Positions 1 through 9,494 of a stretch of DNA of 23,027 nucleotides are shown here, in pieces. Location of the stretch: the IMG/VR virus record IMGVR_UViG_3300027985_000247, positions 1-23,027 of that record; one strand, given 5' to 3'. A program made the position numbers and the translations under genes. The DNA is from a virus. Each line of letters opens with the position of its first letter. Position 1 is the stretch's first letter. Below the pieces are notes generated by a model. That model saw only the letters and a list, made by a program, of their open reading frames with translations, had not been told where the DNA came from and searched no databases.

Positions 1-10
1 GACTGATCTA

Positions 11-1045
11 ATGGCGTGGGCAATCCGACAGCCAGGTATTCAGAAGGCTGCTAAGAAAAAGATCAAAAAGAAGACTACTTCCAAGAAAAAGAAGTCGTCT
101 AACAAGAAGGCGATTGATGCAGCCAAGCGCAAGGTAGCCAAGAAAAAGAATAAGAAGGTTACCAAGAGCAAGGTGAATAAAAAGAAAGCTACAAAGGCTG
201 CAAAGCGTAAGGTAGCCAGTAAGAAGAAGGTTACTAAGAAGGGCAAGGCTCATAAGGCTGCAAAGCGTAAGGTAGCCAGTAAGAAGACTACCAAGAAAAA
301 GACTTCTAAGCAGAAGAAAGCTCAGAAGGCTGCAAAACGTAAGGTTGTGAAGAAGCAGCCTCTTGGTGATCCTAAACCTGTTTCTCAGGAAAAAGAAAAA
401 GAGCCTATGCCTGAGATTCCCGTGGAACCTCGGATTGGGATTGATACTCACCTTCCGCAGCCTGATATTAATAACCCGGTGAGTAATTTCACTGGTCGTT
501 TAATGCTGCATACAAACTATGAATTAGATAAGGCCGAGGCTGACGCCCAGCTGGATTATCAGAATGCGTTGGCGGCCTCTAAGGGTAACCTTGATTCTGC
601 TGAAATTGCATATGCTAAGAGCCGACAGGACCTTACCCGAGATATGCGTGAGCGTAGGGGTTCACTGAACTCTAACATGGCGTACCGAGGTTTGGCGTAC
701 AGCGGTATTGCAGCAGGTAAGAAGCAGGAACTTGAAACTGATGTTGCCCAGCAGCAGAACGCAATTGAAGCACAGCGTAGTGCCGCACGTTCTCAGTATG
801 ATACGAACAGCGGCTCTTACATGGCAGCAGCACGTTCACGGTTGAACCGACAGAAGGCAGATGTTACTGCTCGCCGCCGGAACTACACGGTGGACTTGGC
901 CAATAACGGGGTTCAGATGTCCGGTACCCGCCCTGTCGATGGCGGTGTTACTATGATTAACCCGACTCCCCCTTGGCCGGGTGCTACTCCTTTGAAGCCT
1001 CCGACGAGTGCCTCTCGCATTCCTACGCTTTGGGAGAAGAAATAA
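11..1045 (+). CDS. Lysine-rich coiled-coil virion protein (probable ejection/internal protein)
   Basis: A 344-aa protein starting at ATG 11, with only ten bases of upstream sequence visible. Residues 13 to about 118 are a histone-H1-like tail made of Lys, Ala, Thr and Ser, with four copies of an AAKRKV motif. Residues about 165-290 are rich in Ala, Gln, Arg and Glu and look like a coiled coil, with a segment RGLAYSG of the kind I have seen in phage internal virion proteins. The C-terminus is Pro-rich. It overlaps the next gene by one base (TAATG), and that gene has the same architecture, so the two may be paralogues. From context (followed by a giant virion protein and an M23 peptidase) I infer an internal virion or ejection protein whose basic tail could contact packaged DNA. 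No enzymatic motif is seen. Function is inferred from composition and position only. Confidence 0.75.
   Translation: MAWAIRQPGIQKAAKKKIKKKTTSKKKKSSNKKAIDAAKRKVAKKKNKKVTKSKVNKKKATKAAKRKVASKKKVTKKGKAHKAAKRKVASKKTTKKKTSKQKKAQKAAKRKVVKKQPLGDPKPVSQEKEKEPMPEIPVEPRIGIDTHLPQPDINNPVSNFTGRLMLHTNYELDKAEADAQLDYQNALAASKGNLDSAEIAYAKSRQDLTRDMRERRGSLNSNMAYRGLAYSGIAAGKKQELETDVAQQQNAIEAQRSAARSQYDTNSGSYMAAARSRLNRQKADVTARRRNYTVDLANNGVQMSGTRPVDGGVTMINPTPPWPGATPLKPPTSASRIPTLWEKK
194..286 (+). repeat. 33-bp perfect direct repeat, 60-bp period, inside the lysine-rich gene
   Basis: Positions 194-226 and 254-286 are identical over 33 bases, exactly 60 bases apart. Each encodes the AAKRKVASKK segment. Diverged copies lie around 117-140 and 325-345. 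The 20-residue period suggests tail growth by slippage or unequal recombination. Confidence 0.85.
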
Positions 1046-2934
1046 TGCCTAGTCGTGATAAGATGCTCGAACGTGCTAAGAAATCCGCAACCAAGAAAAG
1101 TAGTAGTAGCAAAAAGAGCAGCACTAAGGCTTCTGGCAGCGGTGGTGGAAGTTCGTGGACTAGTGCCATTGGGTCGTTTTTAAAGCTTATTGGGGGCGGC
1201 GGCGGTGGCGGTAGTTCTTGGGGCGATGAGAGCGTTAAGAGTAAGAAAGCTAACAAGAGTATCGAAAAAACGAAAAAGTCGAAGACGAAGAAAAAGACCA
1301 GATCGTCGATGCCTTTTATGGGGCAGCAGATTATTAGGAAGAAGGGGGAGGAAGAAAAGAAGAATAGGAAGAAGGCTGTAAAGGCCGCAAAGCGTAAGAT
1401 TGACAAAGCAAGGAATGCTCTTAAAAACCAGACTACTAAGAAGAAGCAGGACGCAGAAGCTAAAAAGAAGGCTGCTGCGGCAGCGAAGGCTGCTAAGCGT
1501 AATGCAAACAAGAATAAGAATAAGAAGAATAATAATGGTACCAGTACGAAGCCTACTAAGGTCACCACTGTTAAGCCTAAGACCACTACCACTACTGTTA
1601 AGCCTAAGACTACTACGACACAGAAACCTACGACTACTGCGCAACAGCCTACGACACAGCAGCCTCGGTCTGATTCGCTGATGGACAGGGCGCGTATGCT
1701 TACTGAGACAGCATTCTCGCCTAATTTTGCTACTATTGATGCGGCACGTATTGCTAACGAGAATACGTACCGTGGTCATGGTGACCAGCGTATTCAGGAG
1801 TTGAACCGCGCTCTCGGTAGTATTCAGGGTGCGGGGCAGGTTACTGACAAGACACTCGGACAGTACCAGCAGGAGACTGACCAGAGTTACCAGCAGGCGC
1901 AGCAGTTTGCGCAGCAGCAGCAGCAGGTTTCTGCTCAGCAGCGTAATACTACTAACAGTAACATGCTGAGTAATTTGCAGGCTGAGTTGCAGGCGCGTGG
2001 ACTTAATGCGCATTCTCAGGATGCTATGGTTCGTGAAGCGCAGACGAACCAGTCTTCCTTGATGGATGCTATTAACGCTTCTGGTAACTCCGCTATGGCT
2101 ATGCAGCGACAGAATGCTGGCGACCTGATGACTACATTGCGCTCTCAGGCAACTATGCAGACTGCCGGAGACACGGAGCGCGCTAAAGCTGCCGGGCGTA
2201 GTGACTTGCAGGGTATGTATAACCAGTATCAGCAGCAGCGTTTGGGCCTTGATTCGCAGGAGGCTCAGGCTGTCGCCGAACAAGGTAAGTACTTCACTAA
2301 CACTTACATGACCTTGGAAGATCAGCAGCGACAGGCGCAGGCAGAACAGGCTGCGCTTGAGATGGAATACGCCTACAAGGGCGCAGTGCTGTCGGAAACT
2401 CAGCGGCATAATATGGCGTCCGAAGCAGGTAACCTTTCAAGGACTAACCTTGACGCTGCTAAATTACAGGCGGATCAGTCTTACAAACAGGCGCTTCTTA
2501 AGTTGCAGCGCGGTGAGTTGAGTCTTAAGCAGGAAGAGGCTTTACTTAAAGCACAGCAGCAGGCAAACAGTTACCTGAACGGCGGAAGCAGCGGCAGCAC
2601 TAAAACTGCCACTAAAGGTTACAACGCTGCTAATCAGTATGCTCTGGATGCTATCAGTTCTACTGGTTTGTTCAGCGGTGATGTGTCGGCTAGACTGGCT
2701 GCGGCTATTAAGAATTTCGAGCCTGAAATGGGGAATAGCGGTCAGAGGTATGCGCGCGCATCTACGGATTGGTACAACCTGCTGAATGGCGGTGGTGAGC
2801 GGGGGGACCTCGACAGGTATCTTACGACTATCGTCGCGCAGGGCGGTGTTCCGCAGAATCAACTTGCAGTTGCTAAGAATGTGCTGTCGAATATTCTGAA
2901 GCAGTATAGCCTTATTGCTGGAGGTAAAGCGTGA
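1045..2934 (+). CDS. Second lysine/glutamine-rich virion protein (probable ejection protein)
   Basis: 629 aa from ATG 1045, chosen because it overlaps the upstream stop as TAATG and has a GGGAGAAG ribosome site just before it; the frame is open further upstream but without such signals. Order: Ser/Lys-rich N-terminus, a Gly-rich linker near residues 30-55 (a run of seven Gly), a long Lys/Ala region with AAKRK motifs (about 100-165), a Thr/Lys/Pro/Gln low-complexity linker (about 170-205), then a roughly 350-residue Gln/Ala-rich helical region with LQARGLNAHSQ, matching the RGL...S element of the upstream protein. The C-terminal 80 residues are more globular. No enzymatic motif is visible. It ends with a GTGA overlap into the giant gene. 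By position it resembles the mid-sized ejection proteins of podoviruses; this is inference. Confidence 0.75.
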   Translation: MPSRDKMLERAKKSATKKSSSSKKSSTKASGSGGGSSWTSAIGSFLKLIGGGGGGGSSWGDESVKSKKANKSIEKTKKSKTKKKTRSSMPFMGQQIIRKKGEEEKKNRKKAVKAAKRKIDKARNALKNQTTKKKQDAEAKKKAAAAAKAAKRNANKNKNKKNNNGTSTKPTKVTTVKPKTTTTTVKPKTTTTQKPTTTAQQPTTQQPRSDSLMDRARMLTETAFSPNFATIDAARIANENTYRGHGDQRIQELNRALGSIQGAGQVTDKTLGQYQQETDQSYQQAQQFAQQQQQVSAQQRNTTNSNMLSNLQAELQARGLNAHSQDAMVREAQTNQSSLMDAINASGNSAMAMQRQNAGDLMTTLRSQATMQTAGDTERAKAAGRSDLQGMYNQYQQQRLGLDSQEAQAVAEQGKYFTNTYMTLEDQQRQAQAEQAALEMEYAYKGAVLSETQRHNMASEAGNLSRTNLDAAKLQADQSYKQALLKLQRGELSLKQEEALLKAQQQANSYLNGGSSGSTKTATKGYNAANQYALDAISSTGLFSGDVSARLAAAIKNFEPEMGNSGQRYARASTDWYNLLNGGGERGDLDRYLTTIVAQGGVPQNQLAVAKNVLSNILKQYSLIAGGKA

Positions 2935-5900
2935 CCGCGTTAACTCCCGGTACGGTTGCGTGGTTCAACCACTTTACCGCCGAGAACACTAAAGAGATGA
3001 GGGCTATTAAGCCCCTGTCGTTTAACTACTTAGCCAAGTCATATGTTATTGATATTCCCAATACTCCTAATCTTCGTGAAGAGTTTGAGAAGACTGTTCG
3101 TAAACAGTATGATAAAGCTAATAGGTTCTCATCGGAAATTGGTGGCTTTGACGGGGCTGCTTTTAATTCAAGCCTTTTGAAGCAGGACCCAACTTTTGGA
3201 CTGTTTGCGGGTGCTCAGGGTACTAGTGCTCCCGGTTCTGGTACTAGTGTTTATAGGTCTAGCGATAATGTTAACCAAGCTTTGAAGCGTAATCAGACGC
3301 TTTGGGATCAGATTGTTTCTTTCGGTAGTGATACCGGAAAGCGCGCAATCACTACGCTGGCTTGGATCGGCGACCAGATTTCAAGACTTGAGTATTCCAA
3401 CAACGCTATGCACAATGTGTACGTTCAGCGTGCGAAGCAAGCCGGCTCTGCTGGCGGTAGTGATATCACTCTTGGTGAGCACCTTGCAGCATGGACACTT
3501 CCTTGGATCAATACTGTAACTCCTGCGTGGGTGTTTGACGATGAGGTTAGGAACGCCAAGTTCGACGGGCTCTTCCTTCGTAGTAAGATTTCAGGACAAG
3601 AACTCTTAGAGAGCGAATACGAGAACTTCGCAGAAATGTCAGGGTTTGCTAAAGGCAGCCTTGGCTTCTTCGTTGATGTTGCCCAGGACCCGCTGACGTA
3701 TATCACTATTGGTTACGGAAGTGTTGCTAAGGTTATCGGTGCTGGTGCTGCTCGGGCTGTCGGAAAGAAAGCAGTTTCCGACGCCCTGTTTAAGCGTACC
3801 TTCTTTAGTGCTGAAGGACGTGCTGCTGGCCGTTCTGCGGCTGTCGGGGCACTTCGTTCTAGCGCTATCAGTAAGGGCGGGAAGAAGATTGCAAAAGGCG
3901 CTAAGTCGTCTATTAAGAAAGATCCGACAAGGAAAGCAATCTTCGAAGAGGCTTCTAATGATGCCTTCGATCAGTTGAAGGCTAAGATTGCTGTCGATAT
4001 CAGTGATGATCTTAAAGGTCTGCGTTTAGCAGCGAAATCTATTAGCCAGAAGCATGCTTTGAAAGCCTGGAATGCTTATGCTGCTGGTGTGCATGGCGGA
4101 GACCTAGCCGGTGCCGCTAAGGCTATTGATAAGTTATATCTCAGTAGTCTTGAAGATGCTAAGAGTATGATTAAATCGCGCAACCCGATTTTGTTTGACT
4201 TCCATGCTCGTAATGCTGGTAAGTCTTTCCGGTATGGGAATCAGGGCGCTGCCTTTAAGATTGCTGATGATTTCGATACCTTCCTTGATGAGTTCGCTCG
4301 CGTTGTAATGCCGAAGTTAGACCTCACTGAGCGTACCATGCGTGACTTACGTCTTCGTCGTGGTAAGCTTATGCAGATGGATGCAGAGGCTAAGAACTTC
4401 ATTAACAACTTCAACAAGCTGTTGAAGGATCACGTTGCAGGTTTCTCTCCCGATGGGCGACCGCCGAGCCCAGAGTTTGATGCTCTGCTACAGAGCGGTA
4501 GCGCGCCGTATGTTAACCCCGTTGGCGTGACGCCTGATTGGGCAAAGCCTAAGACAGCCGCAACAAAAGCAAAAGAAGCAAAAGAAGCAGCAGACAAGGA
4601 GGCCCTCAATAGGGTTGCAGATGCGCCAGAAGTTCCAGAAGCGCCAATAACTAAGACGAACGATGATGTTGTTGATGAGCGTCTTGCTGAGTTAATGGCC
4701 GAGCAGGAAATCAACGATAACGCGGTTAAGCAGGGGTTGGCTCAGTTACACGAAGAGAATATGTTGCCTACGCATCAGGTTCTCGGTAACTCACCTACTA
4801 CTGCTGCTGTCGCTAAGTCGTTAGAAGAGACGTTCCGACAGCGCCTCGACGAAGTTGTTGATGCCTATAAGACGAAGGCAGCAGATCACGCTCAGCACGA
4901 CAAGGGACAGAAGAAAGCCCCTGTCGTCTATTCTCGTGAGGATAATGCGCGTTTAGCCGAGGCTATCTATAACGCATACATTGAGGCTGCTCACAGACTT
5001 CGTGCAGAACAGCACGCTAATAACCCCATCGTGATGGCTGATACGCTCAAGTCTCACGCTGCTGAGGTTATCAATACTCTTACTGCTGATGCGAAACATC
5101 AGGTATTGAGCGATCTTTCTATGCGTTTCGGCAAGTCGCTTCCTGAGGCTATTCCCTTCAAAGGTGAGTTTACTGATCCTGATTTCTTTAGGAATATTAA
5201 CGCCCACAACGGCGGTAAGACTGCTGAGGACAGTTTCAACACCCTTGTTCGCTTCTGGCTTGAACGAGGAACCTCTAGCAACCACACCAACCAGCGCAGC
5301 AGTAGTTTAATCCCAAACCCGGAAGCCTTACAGAAACCGGGTTTCACTGCTGATGATGTTTTCGGGGTACCGAAAACTACTGATCCTCGTGAAGTTATCA
5401 GTCTGCTCAATACGGCAAACGCACCTGAGAAATTTGTTTTAGCGGTTAAGACGCTCTTTAATGCTAAAGCGAAGATGCGTAAGATTGCAGATACGAATGA
5501 GGAACTCGGTGGCATTTCGGGCATGCGTGTGAATAACCACACCATGCTGGATTACTTCCTTCACGAAGACACTAAGCTGGAATTCCGCAACGAATTCGGC
5601 AAAGCTGTCGGGAATATGTCGGTATTTGGTTTCAATGAAGTCAATCAGCCTAGTAAGGCAGTGCTGCTTGCTGTCGAAGTTTTTAAAGATTTCCAGGCTA
5701 AGTATCCGACCAGTCCCTTAGGTAACACTATTAAGCATATGCTTCTTGGGGACGACCTTCAAAACTTGCAGGGTGTTGATGGGCTTTTGTCGTTCCGTAA
5801 GGCATTAGATAGTCTTGGCACCCATGCTGCACTTACCCGACAGGCAGTTCGTGGAGATTTCCAGGGTAGGATTCCTGATGCTGGTTGGCGCGTTTCTATG

Positions 5901-8900
5901 TTCAATCAGATTTGGGGAAACAAAGCTATCCATGAGAAACTGACTAATGCTATTCATATTGGCATTCTGTCGGAAGTCTTGAAGCCAGGTCATAGGTTCA
6001 GTGCTACTAAGATTGCTGAACTTATCAATGACTATACTAGTAATCCTGCTATCGCTGATATGCTTTACAAGGCTGCTAAGTTAGAAGAACGGGCTGCTGA
6101 GGTAAAGACCGTGCGCAGGGCTCAGGACGCCCAGCAGGCCGCTCAGGAAGCCGAGGCTGTTCGACAGGCAGGGCGAGACGCACCGCCTATCGCTATCCAG
6201 CATGAGAATGCTACATTTGATACTGTCACCATTAAAGGTAAGCAGGTTAGGCATAAGCGTACCCCTGTCGTGATTGACGGTAGGACTGTCGGTTACGTCG
6301 AAGAGACTGGCCGTAAAAACGGTGCTGTTGTGTTCCACGATCTGCGAGACAATCAGCGCTACCCGGTCAAATCAAATCGTGGTCCCGGTGCCAGCGGTAA
6401 CAAGCCCGGTGAACGCATTGTTAACGATGCGGCTGTCGGAGAAGTTCAGCGTGCCGATAACGCACACAAAGGCTTACAGAAGCAGATTGAAGACTTACTC
6501 GGAACCCCGCGTAAGGTTGGAGATACTGCTACACCTGCCAACAAAGTTCGGGAACTGATTAAAAACGTCTACGATGAATATGGCGACGCCGAGCAGGTTC
6601 GCCGTGCAGCGCGTGAAGATACAGAGTATCGTGCGCAGGAGTTTAAAGAAGCAGAAGAGATTGGTGCCCCTGCGGCTGCTGAACATCAGGCACAGTTAGA
6701 TGAGGGCGCCCAGCGAGTTGCTGCTAGTCAGCAGGCTAGTAAAGAAGCCCGACAGGCAAAGCGCGCCGCTGCTTCCGATAAGGAAATGCGTGCTGCTGCC
6801 TATGAAGAGGGGGTACAGCCGGCGCCTGTCGAGAGTGTTGAACAGGTTATTGCTGACAGCACTCCGAATCGTCCTTACGACAAGGATACCGTTAAGGCAG
6901 TGCAAGACCTGTCGGACAAGTTAGATACTCCCGAAACCAGAGCTTTCATTGCAGGTAGGTTAGCCTCGGCAGCAGAGAACCTTACTGCCGACCTCTTCTT
7001 CTATCAGGAGAAGATGGCAGATGAGTTAAACAAGTTCCGACTCGGTATGGGTGCTTCCTTAAAGGTTGCTGGTATCCCTGTTGCGCCGCTGCCGTACTTT
7101 ACTAACCCGTTCCAGACCTATGCTGGGCTTACGGTCTTGAATGAGCAGCGTGGCCGCGTGCGTAACTGGGTCACTAAGGTGCTTGCAGAGCGGCCTAATA
7201 TTAGTAACACCATGGCAAAGTTCCGTCGTCCGAGTTCAAACCTTGACTCGATGTTGAATGAATTACGTAAGACCTCAGCCAACAACGGTTATGGTGCCTT
7301 GTTGGCGATCCACACTGAGATTGATGAGACGTGGAAGCCTATTAGGAACCAGAGTTACCGTAGCCAGGTTACTGAGGCTTTCTTCTCTAAGGGTGCTGAA
7401 CTTCCTAAGGAGCTGGAAGAGACTGAGAATCGTCTGCGCGATATTGCTGCATGGCTCTCTCTGAACACTGACGGTGATCCTCAAATCATTCTGTCGAGGG
7501 TCCGTGCTCTTAACAGTCTGATGCCTAAGCGTTTCAGGTTGCCTGACGCAGCGTTCTCCAACAAGGCAAATAACGACATTGCATACACGCGCGAATGGCT
7601 TATCGAGGTTTCTCGTGGGTTAGCAAGGGATAACATTACTCGTAATGCTTTTGCTGGCAAGGCTTTGAAAGACCTTGATCTGCCGAAGTTCGAGTACGCC
7701 TTACAGCACGCTAAGGCTAAGTTGCAGGCCCGTGAGGATACTGTCAACTCTATGCTTGCTAATTTCTCCGTTGCTGCTGAGTACGGAGAGGGCGGCCGAC
7801 AGCGCAGGGCCTTCATTGCTCAGATGAACAAGAGTATCCTTGACGAGAACATGCATTATGTTCAGGTTACGGATGAGATTATTCCTAGGACCCATATTCC
7901 GACCCATATGCGGAATTACGACTACTACGTTCGTGCGGACTACGCTGTCGAAATGAAGAAGATGATGGCGTACATGTCTGACTCGTATGTGGCAGACGCT
8001 AAGTTACTGAACATGGGCTTCTGGTCCTCGGTGCTTAACTACTGGAAGGGTATGGTGACGACGTTCAACATTCCCAAGTTCCATGTTGCTAACGCCATGT
8101 CGGATACTTTCTTAGCAAGTCTTGATGGCGTTACTAATCCTAAGATGTACCACAAGGGTTTCACGGTTATCAGGAACTCGCACGAAGCCTCCAAAAAGAT
8201 TTCGGCTAATCCTGAACTCTACACTGGGATTATGGAAGAGGCTATCGACACGCCATTCCCGTCTAGGGCAATGCGTGTCGGGCAACGACAGGACAACATG
8301 CCTAATATCCCGGTGCGGGAAGAGGGCGGTCCTGCTCCGCTTATTAGCACCATTAGTACGCGAGACAATTTAACAGTGCATGTTGATTCTGACATGTATA
8401 TGAATGCCTACGTTGCCCGTGGTGTCGGACAGACGCAGGTTACGAACATCCTCTACAAAGGTGTTCCTGCGTCCCGTGATACCGCAGCAATGGATATGGT
8501 TATGGGTGTGTTCGACAAGGTGAATGATTGGAGCAATATGCGGGAGGATGGCTTCCGCATGTCTCACTTCATCCACGCTGTCGAAGATGAGGCACGTAAG
8601 GGATCTCTTACGCTTGATGAGATTTTTGACAAGGCTGCTGAACGAGTTATCAGATATCACTTCGACTACTCTGACGTGAGTGATATCGAGAAGCATCTTG
8701 TCGGTAAATACATCCCCTTCTATAAGTGGTCGAGGAACATTGTTCCGCTGACGCTTAACCTGTTCTTCACCAACCCCAAGGCATTCACTATCCCTCAAGC
8801 ATTCAACGAAAACATGTCTCAGGTACTTATGCCTCAGCAGAGGGATCAGTACGGTAATGAGATCCCGTTCGATGCTGTGGTTCCTGATTACATTGCATCT

Positions 8901-9494
8901 AGTGGTTGGTTACCTGTTAGCTCATACACCGACGCTAATGGTAACAAGATGGCGCGATATGCTGCACTGAATCTGCCGCTTACCCAGACGATCAATCAGT
9001 GGATTGCTCCGCTTGTTGATCCGTTCTTAGACGATGAGTTGCAAACAACAACTCAGGTAAGGAACAGCGCTATTGGTTTGGTACGCGCCGGTCTTGGCGC
9101 TGCTAACCCATACATCAAGATTGTTTCTGGTACTGCATACGGGACTACGTTCGGTCCGGGCGGCGCAGAATTCCGATCTGAGAATGTTGTGATGGATACT
9201 CTGAAGCAGCTAATTCCCGGTACTGCTGCCGCTACGTCTATTAACAGGGCACGCGAGCGTGGGGTTAACCCATGGGATATGACAAGTATTCTGCGCGACA
9301 GGATCGGCTTCCTTACTGGTGGTGATAACACCGAAGGTGGTCAGATGTGGCAGTTGTCAGATGACATGGATAGATTAGTCAACGCCCGCGAGGGAGCAGG
9401 TAATCAGTGGGAGCAGGCTTCATACGGTCCAGCCGGGGCGCCTGTCGGGTCCGATGTTCAGGAGGTTTTCTTGAAGCAGCGAGGGCTTAAGTGA
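2931..9494 (+). CDS. Giant virion protein, 2187 aa (probable ejection/DNA-transfer protein)
   Basis: Starts at GTG 2931, eight bases after a GGAGG site and overlapping the previous stop as GTGA. I see no catalytic motif that I can name. Landmarks that I recall from very large phage virion proteins: an FVDVAQDPLTYITIGYG segment near residue 250, WKGMVTTFNIPKFHVANAMSD near residue 1705, and a YHFDYSDVSDIEKHL...PFYKWSRN segment near residues 1910-1935. Residues about 1060-1330 are Ala/Glu/Gln-rich and likely coiled coil, with Ala/Lys-rich stretches also near 540-570. There is no signal peptide and no obvious transmembrane helix. It sits between two lysine-rich virion proteins and a peptidase, a layout like the large internal core protein of short-tailed phages (compare T7 gp16 in role, not in sequence). 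At least eleven CTGTCGG motif copies lie in it. A polyvalent injected protein is an alternative. Confidence 0.75.
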   Translation: MTALTPGTVAWFNHFTAENTKEMRAIKPLSFNYLAKSYVIDIPNTPNLREEFEKTVRKQYDKANRFSSEIGGFDGAAFNSSLLKQDPTFGLFAGAQGTSAPGSGTSVYRSSDNVNQALKRNQTLWDQIVSFGSDTGKRAITTLAWIGDQISRLEYSNNAMHNVYVQRAKQAGSAGGSDITLGEHLAAWTLPWINTVTPAWVFDDEVRNAKFDGLFLRSKISGQELLESEYENFAEMSGFAKGSLGFFVDVAQDPLTYITIGYGSVAKVIGAGAARAVGKKAVSDALFKRTFFSAEGRAAGRSAAVGALRSSAISKGGKKIAKGAKSSIKKDPTRKAIFEEASNDAFDQLKAKIAVDISDDLKGLRLAAKSISQKHALKAWNAYAAGVHGGDLAGAAKAIDKLYLSSLEDAKSMIKSRNPILFDFHARNAGKSFRYGNQGAAFKIADDFDTFLDEFARVVMPKLDLTERTMRDLRLRRGKLMQMDAEAKNFINNFNKLLKDHVAGFSPDGRPPSPEFDALLQSGSAPYVNPVGVTPDWAKPKTAATKAKEAKEAADKEALNRVADAPEVPEAPITKTNDDVVDERLAELMAEQEINDNAVKQGLAQLHEENMLPTHQVLGNSPTTAAVAKSLEETFRQRLDEVVDAYKTKAADHAQHDKGQKKAPVVYSREDNARLAEAIYNAYIEAAHRLRAEQHANNPIVMADTLKSHAAEVINTLTADAKHQVLSDLSMRFGKSLPEAIPFKGEFTDPDFFRNINAHNGGKTAEDSFNTLVRFWLERGTSSNHTNQRSSSLIPNPEALQKPGFTADDVFGVPKTTDPREVISLLNTANAPEKFVLAVKTLFNAKAKMRKIADTNEELGGISGMRVNNHTMLDYFLHEDTKLEFRNEFGKAVGNMSVFGFNEVNQPSKAVLLAVEVFKDFQAKYPTSPLGNTIKHMLLGDDLQNLQGVDGLLSFRKALDSLGTHAALTRQAVRGDFQGRIPDAGWRVSMFNQIWGNKAIHEKLTNAIHIGILSEVLKPGHRFSATKIAELINDYTSNPAIADMLYKAAKLEERAAEVKTVRRAQDAQQAAQEAEAVRQAGRDAPPIAIQHENATFDTVTIKGKQVRHKRTPVVIDGRTVGYVEETGRKNGAVVFHDLRDNQRYPVKSNRGPGASGNKPGERIVNDAAVGEVQRADNAHKGLQKQIEDLLGTPRKVGDTATPANKVRELIKNVYDEYGDAEQVRRAAREDTEYRAQEFKEAEEIGAPAAAEHQAQLDEGAQRVAASQQASKEARQAKRAAASDKEMRAAAYEEGVQPAPVESVEQVIADSTPNRPYDKDTVKAVQDLSDKLDTPETRAFIAGRLASAAENLTADLFFYQEKMADELNKFRLGMGASLKVAGIPVAPLPYFTNPFQTYAGLTVLNEQRGRVRNWVTKVLAERPNISNTMAKFRRPSSNLDSMLNELRKTSANNGYGALLAIHTEIDETWKPIRNQSYRSQVTEAFFSKGAELPKELEETENRLRDIAAWLSLNTDGDPQIILSRVRALNSLMPKRFRLPDAAFSNKANNDIAYTREWLIEVSRGLARDNITRNAFAGKALKDLDLPKFEYALQHAKAKLQAREDTVNSMLANFSVAAEYGEGGRQRRAFIAQMNKSILDENMHYVQVTDEIIPRTHIPTHMRNYDYYVRADYAVEMKKMMAYMSDSYVADAKLLNMGFWSSVLNYWKGMVTTFNIPKFHVANAMSDTFLASLDGVTNPKMYHKGFTVIRNSHEASKKISANPELYTGIMEEAIDTPFPSRAMRVGQRQDNMPNIPVREEGGPAPLISTISTRDNLTVHVDSDMYMNAYVARGVGQTQVTNILYKGVPASRDTAAMDMVMGVFDKVNDWSNMREDGFRMSHFIHAVEDEARKGSLTLDEIFDKAAERVIRYHFDYSDVSDIEKHLVGKYIPFYKWSRNIVPLTLNLFFTNPKAFTIPQAFNENMSQVLMPQQRDQYGNEIPFDAVVPDYIASSGWLPVSSYTDANGNKMARYAALNLPLTQTINQWIAPLVDPFLDDELQTTTQVRNSAIGLVRAGLGAANPYIKIVSGTAYGTTFGPGGAEFRSENVVMDTLKQLIPGTAAATSINRARERGVNPWDMTSILRDRIGFLTGGDNTEGGQMWQLSDDMDRLVNAREGAGNQWEQASYGPAGAPVGSDVQEVFLKQRGLK

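Noticed and set aside
8-451. Hydrophobic 147-codon minus-strand frame that looks like a membrane protein
   Set aside because: Its Leu/Phe runs are the complement of AAG lysine codons in the real gene.
973-1044. Upstream extension of the 629-aa virion protein to 973
   Set aside because: The extra 24 codons overlap the previous gene, read nothing like the Lys-rich start, and the ATG at 1045 has TAATG coupling and a ribosome site.
1180-2409. 409-codon open frame on the minus strand
   Set aside because: Opposite strand of the 629-aa gene; Leu/Ser/Arg-rich composition is the usual mirror of Gln/Ala/Lys-rich codons, and no domain is seen.
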